Part shown: in pieces, positions 1 to 5,958 of the stretch | Layout of the letters: every line of letters begins with the position of its first letter | How positions within the stretch are numbered: the first letter of the stretch is position 1 | DNA from: CAYSIX01 sp964431205 | GTDB taxonomy: Bacteria > Planctomycetota > Phycisphaerae > Phycisphaerales > Phycisphaeraceae | Direction of reading: 5' to 3' | DNA length: 15,806 bases | Assembly (NCBI GenBank): GCA_964431205.1 | Contig: CAYSIX010000081.1 | Span: 1 to 15,806, forward strand | Translations under genes and position numbers: made by a program | The notes under the pieces: generated by a model | Database searches by the model: none | What the model saw: the letters and a program-made list of their open reading frames with translations, nothing else | Told to the model about the DNA's origin: nothing

Positions 1-75
1 GCCGGGTTTCGAGCTCGTCCGACCCGAAGTCACCCGCCCGAACTCAACTCGTCACTGCAAACCCGTGGCTCGAAA

Positions 76-522
76 CTACGCGCACGCCGCCTCGAGCGGC
101 GCCGGCAGCTCCACCAGCGGGACCCGCGTCGTGTACCGCCGCTCGCTGAGCACCAGCTGCTCGCCCACCCGCGTCTTCAGGTGCACCACCAGCGGGCCCT
201 GCAGGTTCCCCGTCAGCGTCTGGCCGTGCTTGTTCACGATCACCAGCACCTGCGCCTCGTCCACGCTGTCCATCCCCCACTGCTCCAGGTGCTCGGGGCG
301 GATCGGCACGCGGTACGTCGGCACGAACAGCGCCGGGTCGGTCACCACGAACGCCAGCTCCGGGTCGTCCATCGACTGCATCCACCAGAAGGAGCTGTCG
401 CGGCCGGCCTCCAGCAGCACGTACCGCTTGTGCCGCGGGAAGCCCAGCAGCCCCTTGGGGAACGTGAGCAACCGCGTCTCGTCGACGTCCACCGAACCGA
501 AGCGTGAGGTTTCGATCCACAT
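76..522 (-). CDS. fliW: Flagellar assembly factor FliW
   Basis: FliW is a small cytoplasmic protein that binds flagellin and, when free, binds CsrA and relieves its translational repression. The 148-residue product spans the whole family: LTFPKGLLGF (19-28), the core SFWWMQSMDDPELAFVV (44-60), VLVIVN (92-97), GNLQGPLVV (105-113) and the C-terminal RYTTRVPL (129-136). The start chosen here is the ATG at 522. It has a GAGGA Shine-Dalgarno seven bases upstream and gives the usual FliW opening (MWIETSRFGSVDV). An in-frame ATG at 549 would add nine residues but lacks a comparable ribosome binding site. The gene is last in the visible flagellar operon, 135 bp after flgL. In many bacteria csrA follows directly; the 75 bp left here contain no csrA start. 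The leader holds an unusual hairpin array, annotated separately. Identification is firm; the CsrA link is family knowledge. Confidence 0.95.
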   Translation of the reverse strand: MWIETSRFGSVDVDETRLLTFPKGLLGFPRHKRYVLLEAGRDSSFWWMQSMDDPELAFVVTDPALFVPTYRVPIRPEHLEQWGMDSVDEAQVLVIVNKHGQTLTGNLQGPLVVHLKTRVGEQLVLSERRYTTRVPLVELPAPLEAACA

Positions 523-657
523 GATCCTGTCCTCGACCGGCCGTTCCATCCTGGGTGTCCGGCACCCGGGCCCCGCCCGGGTCGGCGGCGTCCTGCCGCC
601 TCGGCGCCGCGACGGGTCGGCCGATCCTGCCCGTCACGCCGCGCAAGTCCTGCGCCT
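523..657 (-). promoter_or_regulatory. fliW leader: four GGA-loop hairpins, candidate CsrA-binding array
   Basis: Four perfect or near-perfect hairpins lie end to end on the mRNA strand of the flgL-fliW gap. H1 (641-655): GCGCA / loop GGACT / TGCGC. H2 (608-638): 9-bp stem with one G-U around the core GACGGG...CCCGTC, loop beginning CAGGATC. H3 (584-600): GGCGGC / AGGAC / GCCGCC. H4 (553-567): GGGTG / CCGGA / CACCC. Every loop holds GGA, and three contexts read GCAGGAY. Two more GGAs sit in the Shine-Dalgarno region just before the fliW ATG (GAGGACAGGATC), and two lie at 544-551; I count eight GGAs in 135 nt. CsrA recognises GGA in hairpin loops and represses by covering the ribosome binding site. 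Structures are read directly; CsrA binding is inferred, and GC-rich DNA forms hairpins easily. Confidence 0.45.
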
Positions 658-2616
658 CTAGCGCAAAAAGTCCAACAGGCTCAGCCCCTGTATCTGCGCC
701 CCGGCCTGCAGCGACGCCTGCAACTGCAACTGCAGCCGTGACAGCTCGGTGATCACCTCGCTCAGGTCCGCGTCCTGCGCCTCGCTCAACAGGGTTTGCT
801 CAGCCACTTTCATCTCTTGTGATCGCTCCAACTCGTCCCGCACGCGGCGGTCCTCGATCCCGATTCGCGCCCGGACCCGTGCCAGGGCGTCCAGGTCCCC
901 GTCGACCTTCTCTCCAGCAAGCCGGATGCCAGCCGCGTCGTTATCCCGCAACGCGTCACGCAGATCGATCAGATGAGTGAACACGCTGGCCACCCGGACG
1001 GGCGCGGCGTCGTCACCGGTCAGCGTCGCGGCGCCGCCGGCGTTCTTCTTGATGCCCAGTTGATCGGCCGCCAGGCTCAGGCCCAGGTTCTCGATGCGGA
1101 AGTCGTCGCCGCCGACGGTGTTGTCGGTGAAGACCAGGCCGTTGCCGGTCGTGGCGTGGTCGACGCTGAAGTCGGTGCCGACGGTCAGGCCGGCGCCGGT
1201 CGCGGCGGTCTCGACGGCGGTGATCAGCTCGCCGACGGTCGAGACGCCGTCGAGGTCGACGTCGAAGGTCGTGCCGTCGTGCAGGCGGACGCGGAAGTCG
1301 TCCTCGCCGGGGCGGGTCTCGACGCCCAGGCCGTTGCGGAAGTCGCTGAGCAGGGTCGCGTCGCTGAGGCTGCGCAGGCCCAGGTCGGTGGCGGTGGTCC
1401 CGCCGTTCTCCCCGACCGACAGCGACAGGCCGCTGACCTCGCTGACGAGGTTGAGCCCGGTGGCGTCGTCGTTGATCTCGAGACGCAGACCGACGTCGAG
1501 CCGGCGGACCTCGTTGATCAGGTCCTGGACGGTGGTGGCCGAGGAGAAGTCGGCGGTCTTGGTGATCGCGCCCTGGGTGATGCGGATGCCGCTGGCCAGG
1601 TCGATGGCGACGCCGAGGTCGGCCAGGTTGGTCAACGGGGTGAGCCGTACGTTGAGCGGGTCGCCGGTGTCGGGCACGCCGCCGGTCGACGACAGCTCGA
1701 GCCCGAGGTCGGAGGCGGTGGTGCTGGAGCCGAGGTTGCTGATCGAGACGGTGTTGGCGCCGACGCCGGTCAGCTCGAGCGACTCGCCGTTGATCGCCAG
1801 CGAGCCGGCGCCGGGGCTGACGCCGTCGATGGCGTTGTTGATGCGGCTGATCACGTCGTCGAGGGTGTCGGCGTCGGTCAGGTCGGCCTGGACGGTCGTG
1901 CCGTTGACGGTCACGAGCACGGCGCCCTTGCGCACGCCCTCGAGGGTGGCGCCGGCCAGATCGCCCAGGCGGGTGTCGGCGGTGGCCTGGGGGTCCAGGT
2001 CGACGCTGCCGACCACGCGCGTGGACAGGGCGCCGAAGGCGTCCACGCCGTTGCTGTTGAACGGCTGATGGTCGATCGTGCCCACGTCGGTCTCGAGGCT
2101 CTCTCGCGTCCCGATGTAGCGGACGCCGCCGAGCTCGGTGGAGAAGACGGCGTCGGCGGCGGCGGTCGTCGTCCCCCCGCCGAACAGGTAGATCCCGTTG
2201 ACCCGCCGGTTGGCGATGCTGACCATCGAGTTGAGCATCGCGTCGAGCTGGTCGGCCATGGCGGCGCGGGTCTGGGCGTTGGCGCCGGCGCCCTCGCTGC
2301 CCTCGCGCGAGGCGATGGCGACCGCGTCGCGCAGGACGTCGAGGGCATCGCCCATCGCCGCGTCCGCCCCGCCCAGGACCCCCTGCGCGTGCTCGAGGTT
2401 CCGCTCGTGCTGACCGCGCGCCGCCAACTGCTCGCGCAGGAACAGGATCGAGGAGACCTGGGTCGGGTCGTCCGACGGCCGCAGCACGTTCTTGCCGGTG
2501 GTCAGCCGCTTCTGCGTCTCGAGCAGCTCGAGCTGGGTATCGCGCAGGCGCGCCAGCAGGTTGTCGGTCGCCATGAGCGAGGAGGTGCGGGAGAAGATGG
2601 AGGTGATGCCGGACAT
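658..2616 (-). CDS. flgL: Flagellar hook-associated protein FlgL (HAP3), with enlarged middle region
   Basis: FlgL forms the second ring of the hook-filament junction, between FlgK and flagellin, and is exported by the flagellar type III system. The N-terminus (residues 1-147) is the flagellin-like helical domain with LETQKRLTTGKNVLRPSDDP at 32-51 and NGIYLFGG at 140-147. The C-terminus (about 545-652) is the matching coiled helix ending GLSLLDFLR. At 652 residues it is about twice the usual roughly 300. Residues about 215-525 are an insertion of three repeats of about 100 residues, each with an alternating strand/helix pattern and closing in DLGL, DLGL or QLGI, resembling Flagellin_IN modules. 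The ATG at 2616 suits the family start but has no Shine-Dalgarno; the bases before it are the pyrimidine-rich arm of a repeat. An ATG 14 codons in has no ribosome binding site either. The gene follows a probable inserted cassette that separates it from flgK. Confidence 0.95.
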   Translation of the reverse strand: MSGITSIFSRTSSLMATDNLLARLRDTQLELLETQKRLTTGKNVLRPSDDPTQVSSILFLREQLAARGQHERNLEHAQGVLGGADAAMGDALDVLRDAVAIASREGSEGAGANAQTRAAMADQLDAMLNSMVSIANRRVNGIYLFGGGTTTAAADAVFSTELGGVRYIGTRESLETDVGTIDHQPFNSNGVDAFGALSTRVVGSVDLDPQATADTRLGDLAGATLEGVRKGAVLVTVNGTTVQADLTDADTLDDVISRINNAIDGVSPGAGSLAINGESLELTGVGANTVSISNLGSSTTASDLGLELSSTGGVPDTGDPLNVRLTPLTNLADLGVAIDLASGIRITQGAITKTADFSSATTVQDLINEVRRLDVGLRLEINDDATGLNLVSEVSGLSLSVGENGGTTATDLGLRSLSDATLLSDFRNGLGVETRPGEDDFRVRLHDGTTFDVDLDGVSTVGELITAVETAATGAGLTVGTDFSVDHATTGNGLVFTDNTVGGDDFRIENLGLSLAADQLGIKKNAGGAATLTGDDAAPVRVASVFTHLIDLRDALRDNDAAGIRLAGEKVDGDLDALARVRARIGIEDRRVRDELERSQEMKVAEQTLLSEAQDADLSEVITELSRLQLQLQASLQAGAQIQGLSLLDFLR

Positions 2617-2620
2617 AGCA

Positions 2621-2655
2621 GTAGGAGGTAGAAGGTAGGAGGTAGAAGGTAGAAG
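2621..2655. repeat. Left arm of inverted repeat (GTAGGAG/GTAGAAG heptads)
   Basis: Two exact 14-bp units (GTAGGAG then GTAGAAG) are followed by one more GTAGAAG heptad. Read on the minus strand it is a pyrimidine tract with two ACCTCCT motifs, ending four bases before the flgL ATG. It is inverted relative to 3115-3142. Confidence 0.9.
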
Positions 2656-2670
2656 CTCGGGACCGGCAGG

Positions 2671-3084
2671 TCAGGGACGGCCGATCGCCCTGGCATAAGC
2701 GTTCAGCAGGCGACCGACTTCCAGCAGATCCTGCTGTAGCACGGTTGTGTCTCCATACTCGAGATCGCGAGCGAGAATCAGGTAATACCGCGCCTCTTCG
2801 ACCGATCCTTGAGCGATATTCATAAACCGGACCTTGTCGAGCTTGGAGCGTTTCTTGAATCCCTCCGCGATGTTGGCTGGAATCGAAACAATCGCCCGTC
2901 GCAACTGTGAACTGAGTCCATAGGTCTCGTGCTTGGGAAACGCAGCAGTCAGCCGATAGACAGCAAGCGCCGCCGCGTGTGCTCTTTGCCACACGGTGAG
3001 ATCTTCAAAGCTCGACGCGGGCCTGCGCTGCATGGCGTCGCGATGCTCGGATTCACGCGTTCGCGGGTTGTTGCTCTTGTCCAT
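2671..3084 (-). CDS. Four-helix-bundle protein (23S rRNA IVP / S23 family)
   Basis: The 137-residue product matches the four-helix-bundle family first seen in 23S rRNA intervening sequences and related in fold to the Avd accessory protein of diversity-generating retroelements. Hallmarks are SFEDLTVWQ (25-33), VYRLTAAFPKHETYGL (42-57), SQLRRAIVSIPANIAEGF (59-76), RFMNIAQGSVEEARYYLILA (86-105) and a last helix with LLEVGRLLNAY (120-130). The ATG at 3084 has AGGAG about seven bases upstream. Cellular function is not established for stand-alone members. It has no known role in flagella: it sits between flgK and flgL in the same direction, flanked by inverted repeats and with visibly lower GC, which points to insertion. 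No reverse transcriptase or 23S rRNA lies nearby, so neither a DGR nor an rRNA insert is supported. The family call is secure; the job is unknown. Confidence 0.88.
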   Translation of the reverse strand: MDKSNNPRTRESEHRDAMQRRPASSFEDLTVWQRAHAAALAVYRLTAAFPKHETYGLSSQLRRAIVSIPANIAEGFKKRSKLDKVRFMNIAQGSVEEARYYLILARDLEYGDTTVLQQDLLEVGRLLNAYARAIGRP

Positions 3085-3114
3085 CGTGCTCTCCTGAGCT
3101 CTGAGGTTTTCTCC

Positions 3115-3142
3115 CTTCTACCTCCTACCTTCTACCTCCTAT
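3115..3142. repeat. Right arm of inverted repeat (CTTCTAC/CTCCTAC heptads)
   Basis: Four heptads, CTTCTAC-CTCCTAC-CTTCTAC-CTCCTAT, continue into a less regular pyrimidine tract up to the flgK stop. On the mRNA strand it holds two AGGAGGT motifs, perfect Shine-Dalgarno cores with no start codon at working distance. Confidence 0.9.
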
Positions 3143-3162
3143 CTTCTTCCCTCCTCCTCTTC

Positions 3163-4890
3163 TCACACCAGCCCCAGCAGCGTCTGCATCATCTCGTCCA
3201 CCACCGACAGAAACCGGGCGCTGGCCTGATAGGCCCGCTGGTGCTGGATCAGGTTGATCGTCTCCTCGTCCGCGTTCACCCCCGAGATCGACTGCTGCTG
3301 GGCGGCGAGGCTCTCGCGCACCACGCTGTCGGCCGTGACCCGCTCCTGCGCCTTGGCCAGGCGCACCGCGTACTCCTCGACGTGGCGGTTCCAGTAGCCC
3401 GAGAGGCTGAACCCGTTCAGCTCGTCGATCGGCCGGCTGGCCAGGCCGGCGATCGCCAGGGCGTTGTCCTCGGGCCGGATCGTCTGGTAGTCGTCGGCGA
3501 GCCGGCCGGCGGCGAGCCGCTTGGGGTCTTGCAGCACGGTGTCGTTGACGTCCACGTCGCGGGCGTCGGTGCCGGTGAAGTACGTGTTCAGCCCCAGCGC
3601 CGCGAGCACGCCGCTGGTGTCGTCGCTGAAGGAGAAGCGGAACTGGCTGCTGTCGGCGTCGAGGCGGAGCCGGCCGTCGGGCGTGACCGACGCGCTGACG
3701 TTGTCCAGCGCGTCGAGGTCGGCGACGAGGCCGGCCAGGGTCGTGTCGGCGGTGGCGTTGTCGGGGTCCAGGTCGACGCGGATCTTCGTGCTGGTGGTGT
3801 TCCCGGCCGTGCCCCCGCCGACCTCGGTCACGTGCACGACGAACGAGCCGTGCGTGGGCGTGAAGTCGAGCCCGGCGTCGGGGTCATGGAGCGCCGCGGC
3901 GCTGTCGGCGACCTGCGCCGAGCCGGTCAGCGTCGTGAACGCCTCGGTGCCCCGGCCCTGCGAGTGCAGGCGGTTGACCTGCCAGATGAGCTGATGCGCC
4001 AGCGTGTCCAGCGTGTCGATCGCCTCGCTCAGGTCCTCCTGGCGAAACCGCACCAGCTCGGCCAGCTCCCCGCCGGTCAGCTCCAGCGGGCTGCCGTCCG
4101 CCGCGTTGGTCAGCTCGATCTGCGTCTGGCCGTCCTCCGTCTGCCTCCGCAGCTCCACGCCCCGGCTCCGGCCGTTGAGCACGATCGGCAGCGACCCGAC
4201 GAACACGTCCACCGCGCCGTTGTCCTGCTCGACGGTCGAGACCTCCAGGAACTTCGACAGCTCGCCGAGCAACTGGTCGCGCTGATCGCGAAGCCCGGCG
4301 GCGCCGCCCGTGCCGTGCTCGTTCGTGGTGATCTGCCGGTTGACCTGCTCGATCTGGGTGAGCAGGCTGTCGACCTGAGCGGCGGCGTTGTCCGCGGCGC
4401 GATCGACCTGCGTCCGCTGCGTGGTCAGTTGGTTGCGCAGGTTCCGCAGGTCGTCGCTGAGGGTCTTGCCCTCCTGGAGCACGAGGGTGCGGAAGGAGGT
4501 GTCGTCGGGGTTGTCGGCGAGGTTGGACCAGGCGTTGAAGAAGGCCGAGAGCTTCGAGGACAGCGAGGTGTCGGACAGCTCGGCCTGGATGGACTCGACC
4601 TGGCGGAGCAGGTCCTGCCGGGCGAGCGAGCCGGACTCGTCGGAGATGGCGTTTCGCAGGCGTGCCTCGAGGGCCTCGTCGACGACGCGGGTGACGGCGT
4701 CGAGCTGCACGCCGGTGCCGACGAAGATGCCCTGAGCGATCTCCCGGTGCAGGGCGGGGACGGTGCTGACGCGCTGGCGGTGATAGCCCTTGGTGGCGAC
4801 GTTGGCCAGGTTGTTGCCGGTCACCTGCAGCGCGGTCTGCGCGGTGAGCAGTCCGGAGCGGCCGATCTGTAACGCGCTGGTCAGGCCCAT
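3163..4890 (-). CDS. flgK: Flagellar hook-associated protein FlgK (HAP1)
   Basis: FlgK caps the hook and forms the first ring of the hook-filament junction. It is exported with help from FlgN. The 575-residue length is normal. The N-terminal rod/hook-type helix carries NNLANVATKGYHRQR (26-40), and the C-terminal helix carries GVNADEETINLIQHQRAYQA (537-556) followed by SARFLSVVDEMMQTLLGLV. The middle (about 330-450) is a beta-rich surface domain. The ATG at 4890 fits the family start (MGLTSALQIGRSGL); only a weak GGTGA lies before it. The gap to flgN holds two 26-bp hairpin repeats. Downstream, where flgL would normally follow, comes the repeat-flanked four-helix-bundle gene. The last bases after the TGA are polypurine and lead into that cassette's right arm. 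Confidence 0.97.
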   Translation of the reverse strand: MGLTSALQIGRSGLLTAQTALQVTGNNLANVATKGYHRQRVSTVPALHREIAQGIFVGTGVQLDAVTRVVDEALEARLRNAISDESGSLARQDLLRQVESIQAELSDTSLSSKLSAFFNAWSNLADNPDDTSFRTLVLQEGKTLSDDLRNLRNQLTTQRTQVDRAADNAAAQVDSLLTQIEQVNRQITTNEHGTGGAAGLRDQRDQLLGELSKFLEVSTVEQDNGAVDVFVGSLPIVLNGRSRGVELRRQTEDGQTQIELTNAADGSPLELTGGELAELVRFRQEDLSEAIDTLDTLAHQLIWQVNRLHSQGRGTEAFTTLTGSAQVADSAAALHDPDAGLDFTPTHGSFVVHVTEVGGGTAGNTTSTKIRVDLDPDNATADTTLAGLVADLDALDNVSASVTPDGRLRLDADSSQFRFSFSDDTSGVLAALGLNTYFTGTDARDVDVNDTVLQDPKRLAAGRLADDYQTIRPEDNALAIAGLASRPIDELNGFSLSGYWNRHVEEYAVRLAKAQERVTADSVVRESLAAQQQSISGVNADEETINLIQHQRAYQASARFLSVVDEMMQTLLGLV

Positions 4891-4906
4891 GGTTCACCGA
4901 TCCGAA

Positions 4907-4993
4907 GCGGCGGACAGGCCCGCCGGCTCAACACGTCTTCCGTCCCTGGCATCTCCGGCACCGTCCAGCGGCGGGCGGGCCCGCCGGCTAAAC
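4907..4993. repeat. Two direct copies of a 26-bp hairpin repeat in the flgN-flgK gap
   Basis: Copies at 4907-4932 and 4968-4993 match at 23 of 26 bases. On the mRNA strand each reads GTT(T/G)AGC, then CGGCGG, a six-base loop (GCCCGC or GCCTGT), then CCGCCG, so both keep a perfect 6-bp stem while two of the three differences fall in the loop. The copy near flgN also contains the 12-bp palindrome GGCGGGCCCGCC (4974-4985). They are separated by 35 bp. No T-tract follows, so this is not an intrinsic terminator. Confidence 0.8.
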
Positions 4994-5002
4994 GTCCCGC
5001 GT

Positions 5003-5518
5003 TCATGCGGTGACGTTGAGCGTGCGGATCGTCGCCGCCGGCTCGGGCACGCGCCCGGCTCGGCCGTACGCCGCCGCCCCGCTCGAGATCGCCCCGATCG
5101 TCTGCACCAGCCCCCGCACGTGCCGCGCCAGCGACTCCGCCGCCCGACGCGCCACCGACGCCTCCGCCTTCACCTCCTGAAGCTTCGCCTCCAGCCGCTG
5201 CCGCATCGCCAGCAGCCGGCCCCGCAGCGGCTCCTCGCATCGCTCGGCCAGCTCCCGCATCCGCAGCGGCTCCGACGCGCCCGGCTCCACCACCAGCGTC
5301 ATCTGCGCCACCAGCTCCAGACGCTTGCGCTCCAGGTCCGCGATCGCCTTGACCTGCTCGTTCTCCAGTTGCAACAGCTCGGTCATCCGACCCGTGTCCG
5401 CCCGGGCGAACGCCTCACGCTTGCGCCGCATCAGCGAATGCAGCCGCTCGTGCGCCTCGATCGCTCGACCCATCACCGCCTCCAGCCCGTCCGCCATCGC
5501 GTCCAGCCGCTTATCCAT
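5003..5518 (-). CDS. flgN: FlgN-family flagellar export chaperone
   Basis: FlgN-type chaperones bind the C-terminal helices of FlgK and FlgL in the cytoplasm and deliver them to the flagellar export gate. The 171-residue product is almost all helix, with the family's N-terminal pattern of charged heptads (LHSLMRRKREAFARAD at 26-41, ELLQLENEQVKAIADLERKR at 47-66) and a C-terminal stretch with Tyr-Gly (AAYGRAG, about 148-154). Sequence conservation in this family is low, so the call rests also on position: immediately upstream of flgK. The ATG at 5518 has a strong GGAGGTG Shine-Dalgarno and overlaps the end of the preceding gene by eight bases, indicating translational coupling. Confidence 0.8.
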   Translation of the reverse strand: MDKRLDAMADGLEAVMGRAIEAHERLHSLMRRKREAFARADTGRMTELLQLENEQVKAIADLERKRLELVAQMTLVVEPGASEPLRMRELAERCEEPLRGRLLAMRQRLEAKLQEVKAEASVARRAAESLARHVRGLVQTIGAISSGAAAYGRAGRVPEPAATIRTLNVTA

Positions 5519-5936
5519 GCGTGTCCACCTCCCGCGGCGACGACCGCTCCGCCGCCTGCGCCATCCGCTCGTACACCGCCTCCACCAGCGGGAAGCCCGG
5601 CCGCTTGACGATCCGGTCGGCCAGGATCGTGTCCAACTGCTTGCCGAACGCGTCCTCCGTCAGCCCGCCATCCAACCACTCGCTGTCCAGCGGCTGCTCG
5701 CGCAGCTCGTTCATCAACGGCATCAGCAGGTGCGAGGCGACGAACTGCTCGGCCGCCTCGCGCAGCTCCGCGTCGCGATCCCGCGCGTGCCCCGCGGGCA
5801 CCTCGAACCGCGCCGCCGCGCCGATCGCGTCCCGCCGCATCCCGAGCGCTTCCCCGCCGCTCAAACCAACCCGCAAGTGTGTCGTCGCCTCAGTCATCGC
5901 TGTCCATCCGTGTTCATTCACCTCATCCGTGTTCAT
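5511..5936 (-). CDS. flgJ: Rod-binding protein, FlgJ N-terminal-domain type (no muramidase domain)
   Basis: The product resembles the rod-binding half of FlgJ, which caps the growing rod in the periplasm. Visible family features are a helix ELREAAEQFVASHLLMPLMNELRE (about 56-79) and a C-terminal segment EDAFGKQLDTILADRIVKRPGFPLVEAVY. At 141 residues or fewer it lacks the peptidoglycan hydrolase domain found in enterobacterial FlgJ; single-domain forms are common elsewhere. The start is uncertain. The ATG at 5936 lies inside a GATGAACACG repeat, so the first 13 residues (MNTDEVNEHGWTA) are encoded by repeat DNA. The ATG at 5897 (MTEATTHLRV) may be the native start. Neither has a good Shine-Dalgarno. 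It sits between flgI and flgN and overlaps flgN by eight bases. Confidence 0.78.
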   Translation of the reverse strand: MNTDEVNEHGWTAMTEATTHLRVGLSGGEALGMRRDAIGAAARFEVPAGHARDRDAELREAAEQFVASHLLMPLMNELREQPLDSEWLDGGLTEDAFGKQLDTILADRIVKRPGFPLVEAVYERMAQAAERSSPREVDTHG

Positions 5937-5947
5937 CCGTGTTCCAT
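5905..5947. repeat. GATGAACACG-type short repeats at the flgI/flgJ junction
   Basis: CATCCGTGTTCAT occurs at 5905-5917 and 5924-5936, and a one-base-longer variant, CATCCGTGTTCCAT, overlaps at 5934-5947. On the mRNA strand these are GATGAACACG-like decamers. They fill almost all of the gap after the flgI stop and run into the predicted flgJ start. Confidence 0.8.
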
Positions 5948-5958
5948 CCGGCGTCGCG

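Larger units (their letters stand above)
2621..3142. mobile_element. Candidate inserted cassette: four-helix-bundle gene inside 27-bp inverted repeats
   Basis: The gene at 2671-3084 is bracketed by inverted heptad-repeat arms. Bases 2622-2648 are the exact reverse complement of 3115-3141 (27 of 27). Only 22 bp separate the left arm from the gene's stop and 30 bp separate its start from the right arm, so the unit is compact, about 520 bp. It lies exactly between flgK and flgL, genes that are usually adjacent, and damages neither reading frame. Base composition is lower in GC than the neighbours (33 of 60 in 2821-2880, against 38 of 60 in 4501-4560 of flgK). No transposase is present and I found no target-site duplication. 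If mobile, it is non-autonomous or moves by another route. The structure is seen; mobility is inferred. Confidence 0.45.

Noticed and set aside
6..76. GTTTCGAGC (6-14) and its exact reverse complement (68-76) flank the 53 bp after fliW
   Set aside because: Nine-base arms with a long loop are expected by chance; no terminator T-tract and no gene start seen between them.
2671..3084. The four-helix-bundle protein as an Avd subunit of a diversity-generating retroelement
   Set aside because: No reverse transcriptase, template repeat or variable-region gene is in the window; the motifs are those of general stand-alone members.
2621..3142. Target-site duplication around the four-helix-bundle cassette
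   Set aside because: Bases outside the arms (ending in AGCA on the left, beginning CTTCTTCC on the right) do not match; none could be supported.
973..4872. Long open frames on the plus strand opposite flgL and flgK
   Set aside because: They are GC-skew shadows of the real genes, rich in Val, Ala, Gly, Asp and Arg with no family features.
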